DNA of 53,941 nucleotides. Origin: Steroidobacter sp. GTDB lineage: Bacteria; Pseudomonadota; Gammaproteobacteria; Steroidobacterales; Steroidobacteraceae. The stretch is from positions 1-53,941 of the forward strand of contig JAICPY010000020.1 of assembly GCA_025929585.1 (NCBI GenBank), given 5' to 3'. The translations under genes and the position numbers were made by a program. This document shows, one piece after another, positions 8,861 to 20,294 of this stretch. Within the stretch, counting starts at the first letter, position 1. The number at the start of each line of letters is the position of its first letter. The notes beneath the pieces were generated by a model. The model searched no databases, was not told the origin of the DNA, and worked only from the letters and a program-made list of their open reading frames with translations.

Positions 8861-10096
8861 TCACACCGTACGACCGCCGTACTCCGCCGCCCGATCTCGC
8901 TCTTGTTGAATCAGCGCATCGAAGCTCGGCCCCGATGCAACGCGTTCGAGGGCTCGTGCTTGTTTATCCAACTGTTCGATTGCCGCAAGCTTTTCATCAT
9001 TGCCTAGCTTCGCTTGATCCACCGCGTGTTTTAGGACGCGGATCGTCTCGTCGTAGGCCTTTAGAGGCACAGGAAACGGATGGCCGTCCTTGCCGCCATG
9101 AGCGAACGAAAATCGAGCGGGATCGGAGAAGCGTGAGGGAGCGCCATGAATGACTTCGGCAACCAGGGCAAGCGATGCGACCGTTCGAGCACCGACACCA
9201 GGCGTCAATAGCAGCTCGGAAAAATCTTTCGGTCCGCGCTCCACAGCGGCGGCCAACACACCGTGCAATCGTCGGAGTACTACATCGCTCGCGCGTACCT
9301 CATGATGTGCCGGCATCTGCAAGTGAGGTAAAGGTTCAGCGCGATCCGGCAACGGATCCAAATCGCTAAGCAAGTCGCGCGCAGCGTTGCCATCGCGCAG
9401 CCGCTTCAATACTGAGATCGTGCGATCGGGGCCGCTGCGAAGCAACTCGAGGCCCGCCGCTCGATTGCGTGCAGCGCGGGCATCCGCGAGATTGACGATG
9501 GAACCTTCACTGCGGCCTTCGATTGCCGCATGCGGGGAATCCAAGAAGCTTTGCAAATTCTCCGAAAGCCAATGATAGCGGCGCGCCTCACGACGCACCT
9601 CGTTCATGCCTTGCTGAACCACGCACCAATGACCTTCCGTGGTAACCACGAACGTGTGCAAATACAGCTGGTACCCGTCTTGAACTGCTGCGCTATCCAC
9701 CTTGGCAACCAGACGGCTCGCGTGGGTCAGTGAAGCGCCATCCATTCCGGTGCGCTCTGCGATGCTTATCAACTCAGCCGGTGTCGCTCGCGAATGGGCC
9801 CCCTTTCCTCCGCAAACGTAGACACCCAATTCTTTCTCGATAGGTTGAAGTCCGCGCTTCAAAGCGCCCATGACGCTAGTGGTAATTCCGGAGGAGTGCC
9901 AGTCCATTCCCATCACGGAGCCGAAGGATTGAAACCAAAACGGATGCGCCAGACGGCGCAGCAACTCATCACGGCCGTACGCTCGTACGACCGCTTCGAC
10001 GATCACGCGACCAAGCCGTCGCATGCGCGCGCTCAGCCACGCAGGAACGTGACCTCCATGTAGAGGCAAATCTGCACTGCCGGTTCGTCGAGCCAT
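8861..10096 (-). CDS. DUF763 family protein
   Basis: A 411-residue protein recognised by its N-terminus: RTGSADLPLHGGHVPAWL is the hallmark opening of DUF763, a family of bacteria and archaea with no established function. The middle contains a helix-hairpin-helix-like stretch, LLTPGVGARTVASLALVAEV, of the type used for DNA contacts, so a role on nucleic acid is possible but unproven. No signal or membrane segment is seen. I chose the ATG at 10096 because family homology begins immediately after it; longer in-frame starts (10126, 10243) add residues with no family character. It converges with the acyl-CoA dehydrogenase gene and diverges from two very small basic genes. Confidence 0.8.
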   Translation of the reverse strand: MARRTGSADLPLHGGHVPAWLSARMRRLGRVIVEAVVRAYGRDELLRRLAHPFWFQSFGSVMGMDWHSSGITTSVMGALKRGLQPIEKELGVYVCGGKGAHSRATPAELISIAERTGMDGASLTHASRLVAKVDSAAVQDGYQLYLHTFVVTTEGHWCVVQQGMNEVRREARRYHWLSENLQSFLDSPHAAIEGRSEGSIVNLADARAARNRAAGLELLRSGPDRTISVLKRLRDGNAARDLLSDLDPLPDRAEPLPHLQMPAHHEVRASDVVLRRLHGVLAAAVERGPKDFSELLLTPGVGARTVASLALVAEVIHGAPSRFSDPARFSFAHGGKDGHPFPVPLKAYDETIRVLKHAVDQAKLGNDEKLAAIEQLDKQARALERVASGPSFDALIQQERDRAAEYGGRTV

Positions 10097-10244
10097 GCGC
10101 GAATTGTGGCCTCGCGTGGATTTCATCGCAAAGGATTCGCCGACGATTGACGCACTGCATCCTAGACTTAGGAGTACACTCGGTCGGGACCTTACGAACC
10201 ACTCGCGAAAGCGGCCTTGCGCTTTCGGATCAATGGAGAACACT

Positions 10245-10373
10245 TTGGCGAGACCACCGAACTATCGTCAGCAGAAAAAGCAGCGCGAGCAGTCCAAAGC
10301 GAACAAGAACGAGCAGAAGCGTCAGCGGCGCGCGAAACCCGAGTCACCTAACGCAGGAGAGAAAGCGCCATGA
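10245..10373 (+). CDS. Small, highly basic protein (42 residues), unknown function
   Basis: A short frame starting at TTG, seven bases after GGAGAA; the protein begins (M)ARPPNYRQQKKQREQ and is dominated by Lys, Arg and Gln. An ATG at 10233 in the same frame would add four residues, but the ARPPNY opening recalls a group of tiny conserved proteobacterial proteins, so I prefer the TTG. Its stop codon overlaps the next start as ATGA (10370-10373), so the two small genes are translationally coupled. Such composition suggests nucleic-acid or ribosome binding. Function is unknown. Confidence 0.6.
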   Translation: MARPPNYRQQKKQREQSKANKNEQKRQRRAKPESPNAGEKAP

Positions 10374-10489
10374 GTAAAGGAATGGATCAGAAAAAGCAGC
10401 AGAAGAAGAAGCCAGCCAAGACATTGGAAGAGAAGCGTGCTGCCAAGAAGGCCAAGAAGGCCGAACGTTCGTCGTTCCAGTTTCACTAG
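10370..10489 (+). CDS. Small lysine-rich protein (39 residues), unknown function
   Basis: A 39-residue frame, MSKGMDQKKQQKKKPAKT and onward, ending SSFQFH. About half its residues are charged, and it carries a repeated AKKAKKAE pattern likely to form a helix. A good AGGAG lies ten bases before the ATG, and the start overlaps the stop of the preceding small basic gene. The codon use and ribosome binding site argue for a real gene despite its size. I do not recognise a function; a nucleic-acid or ribosome-associated role would fit the composition. Confidence 0.6.
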   Translation: MSKGMDQKKQQKKKPAKTLEEKRAAKKAKKAERSSFQFH

Positions 10490-10527
10490 CCGACCGTTCA
10501 GCTCGTCACGGCCAGCTCGTCACGGCC

Positions 10528-10563
10528 AGTGTTCGACCAACGTTTGATGTTCGCTCGAACACT
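10528..10563. terminator. Hairpin at convergent gene ends
   Basis: Perfect nine-base arms AGTGTTCGA (10528-10536) and TCGAACACT (10555-10563) flank an 18-base loop. It overlaps the stop of the minus-strand gene by two bases. Two direct copies of AGCTCGTCACGGCC lie just before it, around 10500-10527. There is no T tract, so intrinsic termination is uncertain. Confidence 0.5.
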
Positions 10564-10861
10564 ACCAGGCCCAAACGGCCCAGACAGAGACGGTGGAACC
10601 TGCGGCAACATCGTTCGCGACTGCACGCAGAAATTGAACCGGGTGGATGTGGATTAGCGCAGAGATGGAGTGTGCGGGCCCCATGTTGAACCAGGGTGCG
10701 TCCCGCGCGATGCGACCTTGAATCTGGACCTCAGCCGTTCCCTGCACGGATATTTGCACGGCCATGTGCCCAGGCGGCTCGCGTGTTCCGATGATGCGCA
10801 GCGAGGTTTCCTGACCAACCGTACTGGCGCTCACGTCCTTCATCAATACCGTAACGGACAT
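10562..10861 (-). CDS. Hypothetical protein (99 residues)
   Basis: I do not recognise this protein. The start is taken as the ATG at 10861, which has TTGGAGA eight bases upstream and gives MSVTVLMKDVSASTVGQ; the open frame extends further to 10993 but that part has no ribosome binding site. The sequence alternates hydrophobic and polar residues (ISVQGTAEVQIQGRIA), as expected of a small all-beta protein, and ends in AVWAW. No signal peptide. It resembles small unannotated proteins that bind or decorate other proteins, but nothing specific can be said. It converges with the two small basic genes. Confidence 0.6.
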   Translation of the reverse strand: MSVTVLMKDVSASTVGQETSLRIIGTREPPGHMAVQISVQGTAEVQIQGRIARDAPWFNMGPAHSISALIHIHPVQFLRAVANDVAAGSTVSVWAVWAW

Positions 10862-11001
10862 AAGCGAGTCTCCAAGATACTTACGATCGGGCAAGTCACA
10901 CGATCGCACATAAACACGCCAAGTGCTGGACCTACCGCTCACTTGCACCGCTGACCTTCGCAAACGCAGAGAAACCCCGCGTGCCAAGATCATTGGGTGC
11001 G

Positions 11002-11220
11002 CTACTTCTTGGGTCGATAATTCTTGTTTCTGGCCTCGAATGCGCGGATCTCTCGCTCCGCTTCGGAACGATTGATACCGTAGGCTTCCAAGATCTTGCT
11101 CAACAACAATGCTCGTTTTCCGCCGATAGCGTCGAGCTGCGACTCATCGAACTTAAGCCAGCGCGCTTTGACCGTGCCCTTGAACTGTTGCCAGTTGGCT
11201 TCCGCTAGTTCCCAATTCAT
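11002..11220 (-). CDS. CsbD family small stress protein
   Basis: A 72-residue hydrophilic protein beginning MNWELAEANWQQFKG, which matches the CsbD family pattern of W/F-rich short helices (WQQFKGTVKARWLKF). CsbD-like proteins accumulate under general stress in many bacteria; their molecular action is unknown. A GGAGCAA ribosome binding site precedes the ATG. The gene diverges from a secreted phosphatase gene across 117 bases. In this copy the C-terminal half (EREIRAFEARNKN) is strongly charged. Confidence 0.88.
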   Translation of the reverse strand: MNWELAEANWQQFKGTVKARWLKFDESQLDAIGGKRALLLSKILEAYGINRSEAEREIRAFEARNKNYRPKK

Positions 11221-11337
11221 GATTTGCTCCGAGCGAGTGCAGGCTCGCCGTATGAGGGCCGCGCAGCCTACACGTATTCGGCCGATGACGTCGGCCTTTG
11301 CATGCTGGCCCTCATCCTGTCGATTCGGAGTCTTTAA

Positions 11338-12489
11338 ATGATCGGAGCCGCCAATATGACTCGTATGTTCTGCACGCTGGCGCTGGTGTGGTCGATCGCC
11401 TCAGCTGCCGCGCCTGCCGCGTGGGACGGCCCTTACGTCGGCCATGATCCCGCCAATCAATGGACGGCATTGTGGATCGAATCGGAATCAGGATCTTTGG
11501 ACGTTCGCCGCCAAAAGGTGTCGCTCGGCGATGAAATCGACGTGCCCAGCGTCGGCTCACGACCTTCATTCAAAGTTCGTCTGCGCGACAGCACCGAGCT
11601 CGCGCCCGATATCGTCGAGCTCCCACCTTCTTCCGACTTGTTCGTCGTCGCGGACACTCATGGTGAGTACGAGATCGCGACCGAGCTCCTGATTCGTCAT
11701 CGCATCATCGATGACGAGCTCGCATGGTCCTTCGGTAAAGGGCATGTGGTTTTTCTCGGCGATGTCTTCGATCGCGGCCAGCACCAAACGGAGCTTCTCT
11801 GGCTCATCTACAAACTGGAAGCAGAAGCACACCAGGCGGGTGGACGCGTCGATCTGATCCTTGGCAATCACGAATCCATGGTGCTGTTGGGAGATGAGCG
11901 CTACTTGCATCCGAAATACCTGCGCTCGCCACGTCTATTGAACGCGCCCGGTTACAAGACGCTATGGGGCACGAACACGCTTCTAGGACGTTGGCTGCGC
12001 ACGAAGGCAGCCGTGATGAAGATCGGCGATTATTTGTGCTTGCATGGCGGGCTCTCACCGGAAATCGTCGATCGCAAACTCACGTTGCAGACGCTGAACA
12101 CGACGGTGCGCGATGGTCTGAAAGCCCGACACGCTCTGCCGCAGGCGGAAGCGCACAATTTCACGTTCATCATGGGTCCCAACGGCCCACTCTGGTATCG
12201 AGGCTATTTCGCGGATATGCGCCAGCAAGGCGGACCCGCACAAGCAACCTCGGAGGACATACAAAAGATCCGCACCCACTTCGACGCGCGAGCCATTCTA
12301 GTCGGTCATACGCGTGTCCCAACGATCACTGCGCTCTACGGCGACAAGGTCGTCGCGGTGCAGGTCTATCCTCATCGCGAGGAAGCCTCGGGCGAAGCCA
12401 TCATGGAAGCTCTGCTGATCAAGAGCGGGAAGTTCTTCCGAGCGAAAGCCAATGGATCGCTGGAGCCGTTGGATGGCAAGGCAGAGTAA
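11338..12489 (+). CDS. Shewanella-like metallophosphoesterase (exported)
   Basis: A calcineurin-type phosphatase of 383 residues with an N-terminal signal peptide (MTRMFCTLALVWSIASAAAPAAW), so it is probably periplasmic. Metal-binding blocks run in the standard order: DTHGE (106-110), GDVFDRG (141-147), GNHES (176-180), LHGGLSPE and GHTRV near the C-terminus. The YLCLHGGLSPE and GHTRVPTI spacing fits Shewanella-like protein phosphatases, which can act on phosphotyrosine or phosphoserine; the in vivo substrate is unknown. An internal ATG at 11356 is an equally good start. The 3' end faces the convergent ybiT gene across a cluster of repeats. Confidence 0.85.
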   Translation: MIGAANMTRMFCTLALVWSIASAAAPAAWDGPYVGHDPANQWTALWIESESGSLDVRRQKVSLGDEIDVPSVGSRPSFKVRLRDSTELAPDIVELPPSSDLFVVADTHGEYEIATELLIRHRIIDDELAWSFGKGHVVFLGDVFDRGQHQTELLWLIYKLEAEAHQAGGRVDLILGNHESMVLLGDERYLHPKYLRSPRLLNAPGYKTLWGTNTLLGRWLRTKAAVMKIGDYLCLHGGLSPEIVDRKLTLQTLNTTVRDGLKARHALPQAEAHNFTFIMGPNGPLWYRGYFADMRQQGGPAQATSEDIQKIRTHFDARAILVGHTRVPTITALYGDKVVAVQVYPHREEASGEAIMEALLIKSGKFFRAKANGSLEPLDGKAE

Positions 12490-12500
12490 AAAGAGCGTGT

Positions 12501-12877
12501 TAGAGGTGTAGAAGGTGTAGATGTGTAAAGTCAGAACAATCCAGAGGCGCTCTTATAGTCCGACCTCTATACGTTACACGCCTACAGCCCGTTCACTCCC
12601 AAAGCGGCCATGGCGTATGAGGTGGATTGGTGTAGAGGTGTAACGTCAGAAAGGGCCAGAGGCACGCTTCCTGAACTCTGAACTCTGACCTCTACACGCC
12701 TACACGTCTTCACGCCCCAAAGCAGACTCAACCTGCTCGAGCGTGTACAGGTGTAGAAGGTGTAGACGTGTAAAGTCAGAACGAGTCAGAGACGCACCTC
12801 CGGTGTAGACGTGTAAAGTCAGAACGCCCATGGGCGGCTCCTAACTCCGACCTCTACACGTTTACACGCCTACACGT
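12501..12877. repeat. Cluster of tandem hairpins with GTGTAGA-type arms
   Basis: Four left arms (about 12501-12537, 12629-12650, 12742-12780 and 12802-12825), each built from GTGTAGA/GTGTAAA words and ending in GTCAGAA, alternate with three right arms (12562-12587, 12688-12707, 12849-12877) built from CTACACG/TTACACG. The unit has therefore been duplicated about three times. It fills the 422-base gap between two convergent genes, in which I see no gene. Confidence 0.9.
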
Positions 12878-12911
12878 TGTCCGCGCTCTCATGCAACGTC
12901 AACCGCGCATC

Positions 12912-14513
12912 TCATCCCACTCCCTGCGCCTTCAAGTACTCCTCGTACGTGCCCTGGAAATCGATCATTTCGCCGCCGGCACGTAGCTCGATAATTCGAG
13001 TCGCGAGACCGCTCACGAACTCACGATCGTGTGACACGAAGATCAAAGTGCCGGGATACTTTTCCAGACCGATCTGAAGGGATTCGATGGTCTCCATGTC
13101 CATATGGTTCGTAGGTTCGTCCATCAGCAATACGTTCGGTTTGGTCAGCATTAATTTGCCGTAGATCATCCGGCCTTTCTCGCCGCCCGACAGGACGTGA
13201 ACGGACTTCTTCGTTTCATCGCCCGAGAACAACAATCGACCCAGCGTTGCGCGTACGATCTGATCGTCATCGCTTCGGGCACGCCATTCAGCCATCCAGG
13301 TAAACAAGTCGAGCTTCTTCGCGAAATCGGCTTGCGGATCCTGCGGCATGTAACCCGGTTGGGCGTTCTCGACCCACTTCATGGTGCCGTGACTAGGCGT
13401 CAAATCGCCTGCGAGGCAACGCATCAGCGTCGTCTTGCCGACACCGTTGGCACCGATGATGGCGATGCGCTCGCCCGCCTCGACGTTGAAGTTGATGTTC
13501 TTCAGAACAGCAGCATCGGCGCCTGGATAGGTAAATCCAAGCTCCTCCACCGAGACGACGTTGCGATAGAGCTTCTTGCCTTGCTCGAAGCGGATGTACG
13601 GGTTCTGCCGCGACGACGGTTTGATGTCCTCGATCTTGATCTTGTCGATCTGCTTCAAGCGCGATGTCGCTTGCCGCGCCTTCGACGCGTTCGCCGAGAA
13701 GCGGCGCACGAACTCCTGCAAGTCGGAGATTCGATCCTTCGCCTTGGCATTTGCAGCTTCTACCCGCTCTCGCGCCTGAACGGATGCGAGCATGAAGTCA
13801 TCGTAATTGCCCGGATAGATCTTGACCTGACCGTAGTCCAGATCCGCCATGTGCGTGCAAACCTGATTCAAGAAGTGGCGATCGTGGCTGATGATCACCA
13901 TCGTTGCGTCGTATTCGTTGAGCACACCTTCGAGCCAGCGGATCGAATTGATGTCCAAGTTGTTCGTCGGCTCATCCAACAGCAACACGTCCGGCTTGGA
14001 GAACAGCGCCTGCGCCAACAACACGCGCAGCTTCCATCCTGGAGCAACTTCGCGCATCGGACCGTTGTGCAGCGAAGGATCGATGCCCGCGGCTGTCAGT
14101 AAGCTCGAAGCACGCGCTTCGGCATCGTAGCCGCCATACTCGGCAAACTTCTCTTCGAGCTCCGCGGCACGCATGTAATCGGCATCGCTCGACTCCGCAT
14201 CGGAGTAAATCCGATCGCGCTCCTGCATCGCCTTCCACATTTCCGCATGGCCCTGCATCACGACGTCGAGCACGCGCTCATCTTCATAGGCGAATTGGTT
14301 CTGATTCAGCTTGCCGAGCCGCAAGCCTGTTTGCAGCATGACTTCGCCGCTGCTCTGCTCAAGATCACGCGCCAGGATCTTCATGAGCGTCGACTTGCCG
14401 CAGCCGTTCGCACCGATCAAGCCATAGCGATTGCCGTCCACGAACTTGACGGTGACGTTCTCGAAAAGCGGCTTGGCTCCGAACTGGATCGAAATATTGG
14501 AAGTAGCGAGCAT
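12912..14513 (-). CDS. ybiT: ABC-F ATPase YbiT
   Basis: A 533-residue protein with two ABC ATPase domains and no membrane segment. Walker A motifs are GANGCGKST (34-42) and GANGVGKTT in the second half; Walker B regions are [11 protein letters not shown] and [11 protein letters not shown]; a charged inter-domain linker carries [21 protein letters not shown]. These match E. coli YbiT closely over the full length as I remember it. ABC-F proteins bind the ribosomal E site and affect translation of difficult sequences; YbiT belongs to the housekeeping group, distinct from resistance ABC-F. The ATG at 14513 gives [12 protein letters not shown], the expected N-terminus. It is a single gene with a 280-base upstream region. 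Confidence 0.95.
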   Translation of the reverse strand: MLATSNISIQFGAKPLFENVTVKFVDGNRYGLIGANGCGKSTLMKILARDLEQSSGEVMLQTGLRLGKLNQNQFAYEDERVLDVVMQGHAEMWKAMQERDRIYSDAESSDADYMRAAELEEKFAEYGGYDAEARASSLLTAAGIDPSLHNGPMREVAPGWKLRVLLAQALFSKPDVLLLDEPTNNLDINSIRWLEGVLNEYDATMVIISHDRHFLNQVCTHMADLDYGQVKIYPGNYDDFMLASVQARERVEAANAKAKDRISDLQEFVRRFSANASKARQATSRLKQIDKIKIEDIKPSSRQNPYIRFEQGKKLYRNVVSVEELGFTYPGADAAVLKNINFNVEAGERIAIIGANGVGKTTLMRCLAGDLTPSHGTMKWVENAQPGYMPQDPQADFAKKLDLFTWMAEWRARSDDDQIVRATLGRLLFSGDETKKSVHVLSGGEKGRMIYGKLMLTKPNVLLMDEPTNHMDMETIESLQIGLEKYPGTLIFVSHDREFVSGLATRIIELRAGGEMIDFQGTYEEYLKAQGVG

Positions 14514-14603
14514 TGAAAATCACAAGTGAAAAGCAAACGAAAGCGCCAGGGCACCTTTTGGATACCCCGGCACACGACAACCCGGTGTTGATGAGTGCTC
14601 AGC

Positions 14604-14626
14604 GAGCCGGCTGTGCGGCTCTTTTC
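14604..14626 (+). terminator. Terminator-like hairpin with T run upstream of ybiT
   Basis: Arms GAGCCG (14604-14609) and CGGCTC (14616-14621) are followed directly by TTTTC on the plus strand. No plus-strand gene lies close upstream, so its purpose is unclear; it may stop transcripts coming through the repeat cluster and antisense to ybiT. Confidence 0.4.
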
Positions 14627-14690
14627 GTGCGGCTTATCCGACACGCACCCAGCTTGAGTTCGGGCTCATTCTACTATAGGACGCGCGGAT

Positions 14691-14796
14691 GAAGTGACGA
14701 TGTGACGGGGACGGGTGACGACAGGAGATTAAGACAACAGCAGGCATTGCCTGACGGGCATTCTGACGTCGTCACCTCGTCACCCCGTCACCTTCA
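14691..14796. repeat. Inverted repeat with GTGACGG-type arms
   Basis: The left arm at 14691-14723 (GTGACGATGTGACGGGG and onward) pairs with the right arm at 14768-14796 (CGTCACCTCGTCACCCCGTC and onward). The right arm runs into the stop codon of the PQQ dehydrogenase gene. It is a member of the hairpin family discussed in the findings, though the CAGAA motif is not clear in this copy. Confidence 0.8.
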
Positions 14797-15915
14797 CTTC
14801 GCTGTGAGCTTCAACAGACGCCCGCCCTGACCTTCGCGCTCATCTTCGAGGATCCACAGCGCCCCATCTGGGCCCTGCTCGACCTCTCGAATACGAGCGC
14901 CCATCGGATATCGCGCTGCTTCCTTCGCTTTCTCGCCATCGAACTCCACCCGAATCAAGGATTGCGCAGAGAGCCCACCGATAAATCCATCGCCTTTCCA
15001 ATCGGGAAACTCGCGTCCGGAATAGATAACGAAGCCGGCTGGAGAAATCACGGGCTCCCATTTTACGACGGGCTCCTCGAACTCCGGCCGCTCCTCGTGA
15101 TCGGGTATCACTTTACCGCTGTAGTGATCGCCTTCCGAGACCGTTGGATAGCCATAGTTTGCGCCCTTCTTAACTAAGTTGAGCTCATCGCCTCCCTTGG
15201 GCCCCATCTCATGATTCCAAACTCGGCCTTGAGCATCGAACGCGATACCCAGTGGATTGCGATGTCCGAGCGACCAAATCTGCGCAGTGACATCGCCTTT
15301 GTCTGCGAATGGATTGTCTTTGGGCACCGAGCCGTCATCGTTGAGACGCACGATCTTGCCAAGGTTCGACTTCATGTCCTGAGCAGGATCGAACTTCTGC
15401 CGTTCGCCGGACGTGATCCATAGATATCCTTCGCGATCGAAGGCAATCCGATGACCGAAGTGCCCCGCGCCTTCCACCTTCGGCACTTGGCGCCAGATCA
15501 CTTTGAGGTTCTCGAGCGAACCGCCGTTTTGATTCAACTTGAGCGTCGCTCGCGCGACGGCCGCCCCTTTGGTCGTACCTTTTCCAGGCTCGGCGTAGCT
15601 CAGGTACACCCAGTTGTTTTGCGCAAACTTGGGATGGAGCACGACATCGCCAAAACCGCCCTGCCCTTCATAGGCAACGGCCGGCACGCCGGACACGTCT
15701 GCCGCGGTGCCTCCGATCTTGTAAACCTTGAGCGCACCTTTTTTCTCGCTGACGAGCAAGCGGCCGTCGGGAAGAAAAGTCATCGCCCACGGCTCGTTGA
15801 ACTTCGCGATCTCGGTCACCTTGAATGGCAACGTCTGGCTCTCTTGAGCACCGGCCTCGTGACCAAAGCCAGCCAATACGACTGCAAGAGCAGCGATAGG
15901 CAGTTGTTTCATCAT
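14794..15915 (-). CDS. PQQ-dependent aldose sugar dehydrogenase (soluble, periplasmic)
   Basis: A 373-residue secreted beta-propeller enzyme of the soluble glucose dehydrogenase / YliI (Asd) family, which oxidises aldoses to lactones in the periplasm with PQQ. Signal peptide: [24 protein letters not shown]. Family motifs are [24 protein letters not shown] (with the likely catalytic His), [26 protein letters not shown] and the C-terminal [15 protein letters not shown] place the start at 15915, where GGAGTG lies nine bases upstream of the tandem ATGATG; the longer frame to 15960 lacks a signal-like start. No PQQ synthesis gene is in the window. Confidence 0.9.
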   Translation of the reverse strand: MMKQLPIAALAVVLAGFGHEAGAQESQTLPFKVTEIAKFNEPWAMTFLPDGRLLVSEKKGALKVYKIGGTAADVSGVPAVAYEGQGGFGDVVLHPKFAQNNWVYLSYAEPGKGTTKGAAVARATLKLNQNGGSLENLKVIWRQVPKVEGAGHFGHRIAFDREGYLWITSGERQKFDPAQDMKSNLGKIVRLNDDGSVPKDNPFADKGDVTAQIWSLGHRNPLGIAFDAQGRVWNHEMGPKGGDELNLVKKGANYGYPTVSEGDHYSGKVIPDHEERPEFEEPVVKWEPVISPAGFVIYSGREFPDWKGDGFIGGLSAQSLIRVEFDGEKAKEAARYPMGARIREVEQGPDGALWILEDEREGQGGRLLKLTAK

Positions 15916-16040
15916 GGTTGCACTCCAATGCGCCTGAAGGGTCAAGGACACATCCTCCACTCATTCGGGCTAGGTATTCAATACAGAAATGCCAACGAGC
16001 CTACGAGCGCGAAGTTCCCGGGCGTCGTAGATGGCAAAGA

Positions 16041-16292
16041 ATCTCTCGCAGAGGCGTAGAGAACGCAGAGTTCAGAAGCACTATGAGGGTGACCATCGCG
16101 TCTAGCGTGAAGACCCAGCACGTTTTAGCTCCGCAGGAATTTCTCGCAGCGGCGCGGCGGCGCAGCGGGTTAGAGATAAAGCTGCTCCAATCTCCTCATC
16201 TTCCTCTTCCTCTGCGAGCCCTGCGCCTCTGCGAGTTAATTCTTCATCTTGCCTGACCTGACTATCCGCGCGCCGCTGCGCCGTCGCGAGAA
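16041..16292. repeat. Two interleaved inverted repeats (GCAGAGGCG and GCAGCGGCG types)
   Basis: Arm A, 16041-16070 (CTCTCGCAGAGGCGTAGAG and onward), has its partner at 16207-16236 (CTCTGCGAG, GCGCCTCTGCGAG). Arm B, 16128-16172, is a near copy of 8650-8694, and its partner is at 16266-16292. The order is A-B-A'-B', so the two hairpins cannot both be nested. A TTCAGAAG follows arm A. The whole 15916-16396 gap holds no gene that I can see. Confidence 0.8.
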
Positions 16293-16396
16293 ACTCTCGT
16301 GGAGATCGAGCTTGCGCAGTTCGTCTAAATAGCGCGAATGTGATCTCGCAGTTGCGAGACTTTGATGTGACGAGGCTGGAGGCAAGCAGGAATTCA

Positions 16397-18893
<2,497 letters not shown>

Positions 18894-18954
18894 TGGCAAT
18901 CGATCCCGCTGAAGCCATCACCGCGTTTCTTTTAAATTCGGCCGGAGAGCACGC

Positions 18955-19371
18955 ATGAGAGTTACGCAAGGCACGTTTTCCTTTCTTCCCGATCTGACGG
19001 ATGCGCAGATCACCTCGCAGATCGAGTACTGCCTGAAAAACGGTTGGGCGTTGTCAGTGGAGTACACCGATGACCCGCATCCGCGAAATACCTATTGGGA
19101 CATGTTCGGGATGCCGATGTTCGATCTCAAGGACGCGGCGGGAATTCTCCGCGAGGTGAATGCCTGTCGAGAAACCTTTCCGAATCACTACGTGAAGGTG
19201 AATGCTTTCGATGCCACCCGCGGCACCGAGTCGCTGCGCCTCTCGTTCATCGTTGGGCGTCCAGAAAAAGAGCCAGGCTTTGGATTGACTCGACAGGAGG
19301 CCGCCGGCCGACAAGTTCATTACACGACTCGCTCTTACGCCACGGATCGACCCGCCGGGGAGCGTTACTAG
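18955..19371 (+). CDS. cbbS: RuBisCO small subunit
   Basis: A 138-residue small subunit, the length expected of red-type enzymes, whose C-terminal extension forms a beta barrel closing the central channel. The family opening [27 protein letters not shown], the [20 protein letters not shown] core and the SLRLSFIV strand are all present. GGAG lies seven bases upstream of the ATG, and the gene follows cbbL after 61 bases. It assembles as L8S8 with the cbbL product. Its stop overlaps the GTG start of cbbX by one base. Confidence 0.97.
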   Translation: MRVTQGTFSFLPDLTDAQITSQIEYCLKNGWALSVEYTDDPHPRNTYWDMFGMPMFDLKDAAGILREVNACRETFPNHYVKVNAFDATRGTESLRLSFIVGRPEKEPGFGLTRQEAAGRQVHYTTRSYATDRPAGERY

Positions 19372-20294
19372 TGAACGCTGCCAGTGACCAGCTGACTCGA
19401 CCTGTCGGGGACGCAGAGCACTCAACCTTCGATCTCGAAGACGTCTTTCATAGCTCTCGAGTCGGGGAAGTGCTCGATGAGCTCGATCGGCAGCTCGTAG
19501 GCCTCGCGCCCGTCAAGCAACGCATCCGCGACATCAGTGCGTTGCTTCTCGTGGACTCGGTGAGGCGCCAAGCGGGTTTGAACACGGACGCACCCTCGCT
19601 ACACATGAACTTCACCGGCAATCCAGGAACCGGCAAGACGACGGTTGCGCTGCGCATGGCTGAGATCCTTCATCGGTTGGGCTATATCCGCAAAGGTCAT
19701 CTGGTGGCAGTGACACGCGATGATCTCGTCGGTCAATACATCGGCCATACAGCGCCCAAGACTCGCGAGGTCTTGAAGCGAGCGATGGGCGGCGTGCTGT
19801 TCATCGACGAAGCGTACTACCTATATCGCCCGGAGAACGAGCGCGATTACGGACAGGAAGCAATCGAGATCCTACTGCAAGAGATGGAGAATCATCGTGA
19901 CGATCTGGTCGTAATTCTCGCCGGCTATAAGGATCGAATGGAGCGCTTCTTTCGCAGCAATCCAGGCCTGTCTTCACGCATCGCTCACCATATCGACTTT
20001 CCGGATTACAGCGCCGATGAACTGCTGGCGATCGCGCAGCTCATGCTGCAGCAAATGCAGTATGCGATGAGCGCTGAGACGCTCGAGACGCTGCGCGAAT
20101 ACATTCGATTACGCCAGATGCAACCGCACTTCGCCAATGCACGCTCGATTCGTAACGCATTGGATCGCGCACGCTTGCGTCAAGCAAGCCGTCTGTTCGC
20201 CAAAAAAGCATCGCTCACGAAAGCAGACCTGATGATGATCGAGGAAGAGGATTTAAGAGCCAGTCGAGTCTTTACCGCGGGGATCACCTCATGA
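19371..20294 (+). CDS. cbbX: Red-type RuBisCO activase CbbX
   Basis: A 307-residue AAA+ ATPase that pulls on the RuBisCO large-subunit C-terminus to release inhibitory sugar phosphates. Walker [10 protein letters not shown] (83-91), Walker [10 protein letters not shown] (from 144) and the pore-loop region [11 protein letters not shown] are visible. I set the start at the GTG of TAGTG, preceded by GGGGAG: it lies in frame, 92 codons inside a longer open frame whose extra part only shadows cbbS. Family N-terminus ([19 protein letters not shown]) begins soon after. Known CbbX is allosterically regulated by RuBP. Confidence 0.95.
   Translation: MNAASDQLTRPVGDAEHSTFDLEDVFHSSRVGEVLDELDRQLVGLAPVKQRIRDISALLLVDSVRRQAGLNTDAPSLHMNFTGNPGTGKTTVALRMAEILHRLGYIRKGHLVAVTRDDLVGQYIGHTAPKTREVLKRAMGGVLFIDEAYYLYRPENERDYGQEAIEILLQEMENHRDDLVVILAGYKDRMERFFRSNPGLSSRIAHHIDFPDYSADELLAIAQLMLQQMQYAMSAETLETLREYIRLRQMQPHFANARSIRNALDRARLRQASRLFAKKASLTKADLMMIEEEDLRASRVFTAGITS

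Noticed and set aside
12501-12877. CRISPR array
   Set aside because: The repeats are inverted and alternate left and right arms; there are no equal-length repeats with unique spacers and no cas gene.
13197-14102. 301-residue frame antisense to ybiT
   Set aside because: An antisense shadow of a conserved gene in GC-rich DNA.
19095-19370. N-terminal extension of CbbX
   Set aside because: It is a shadow of cbbS; the GTG at 19371 with GGGGAG upstream gives the family N-terminus.
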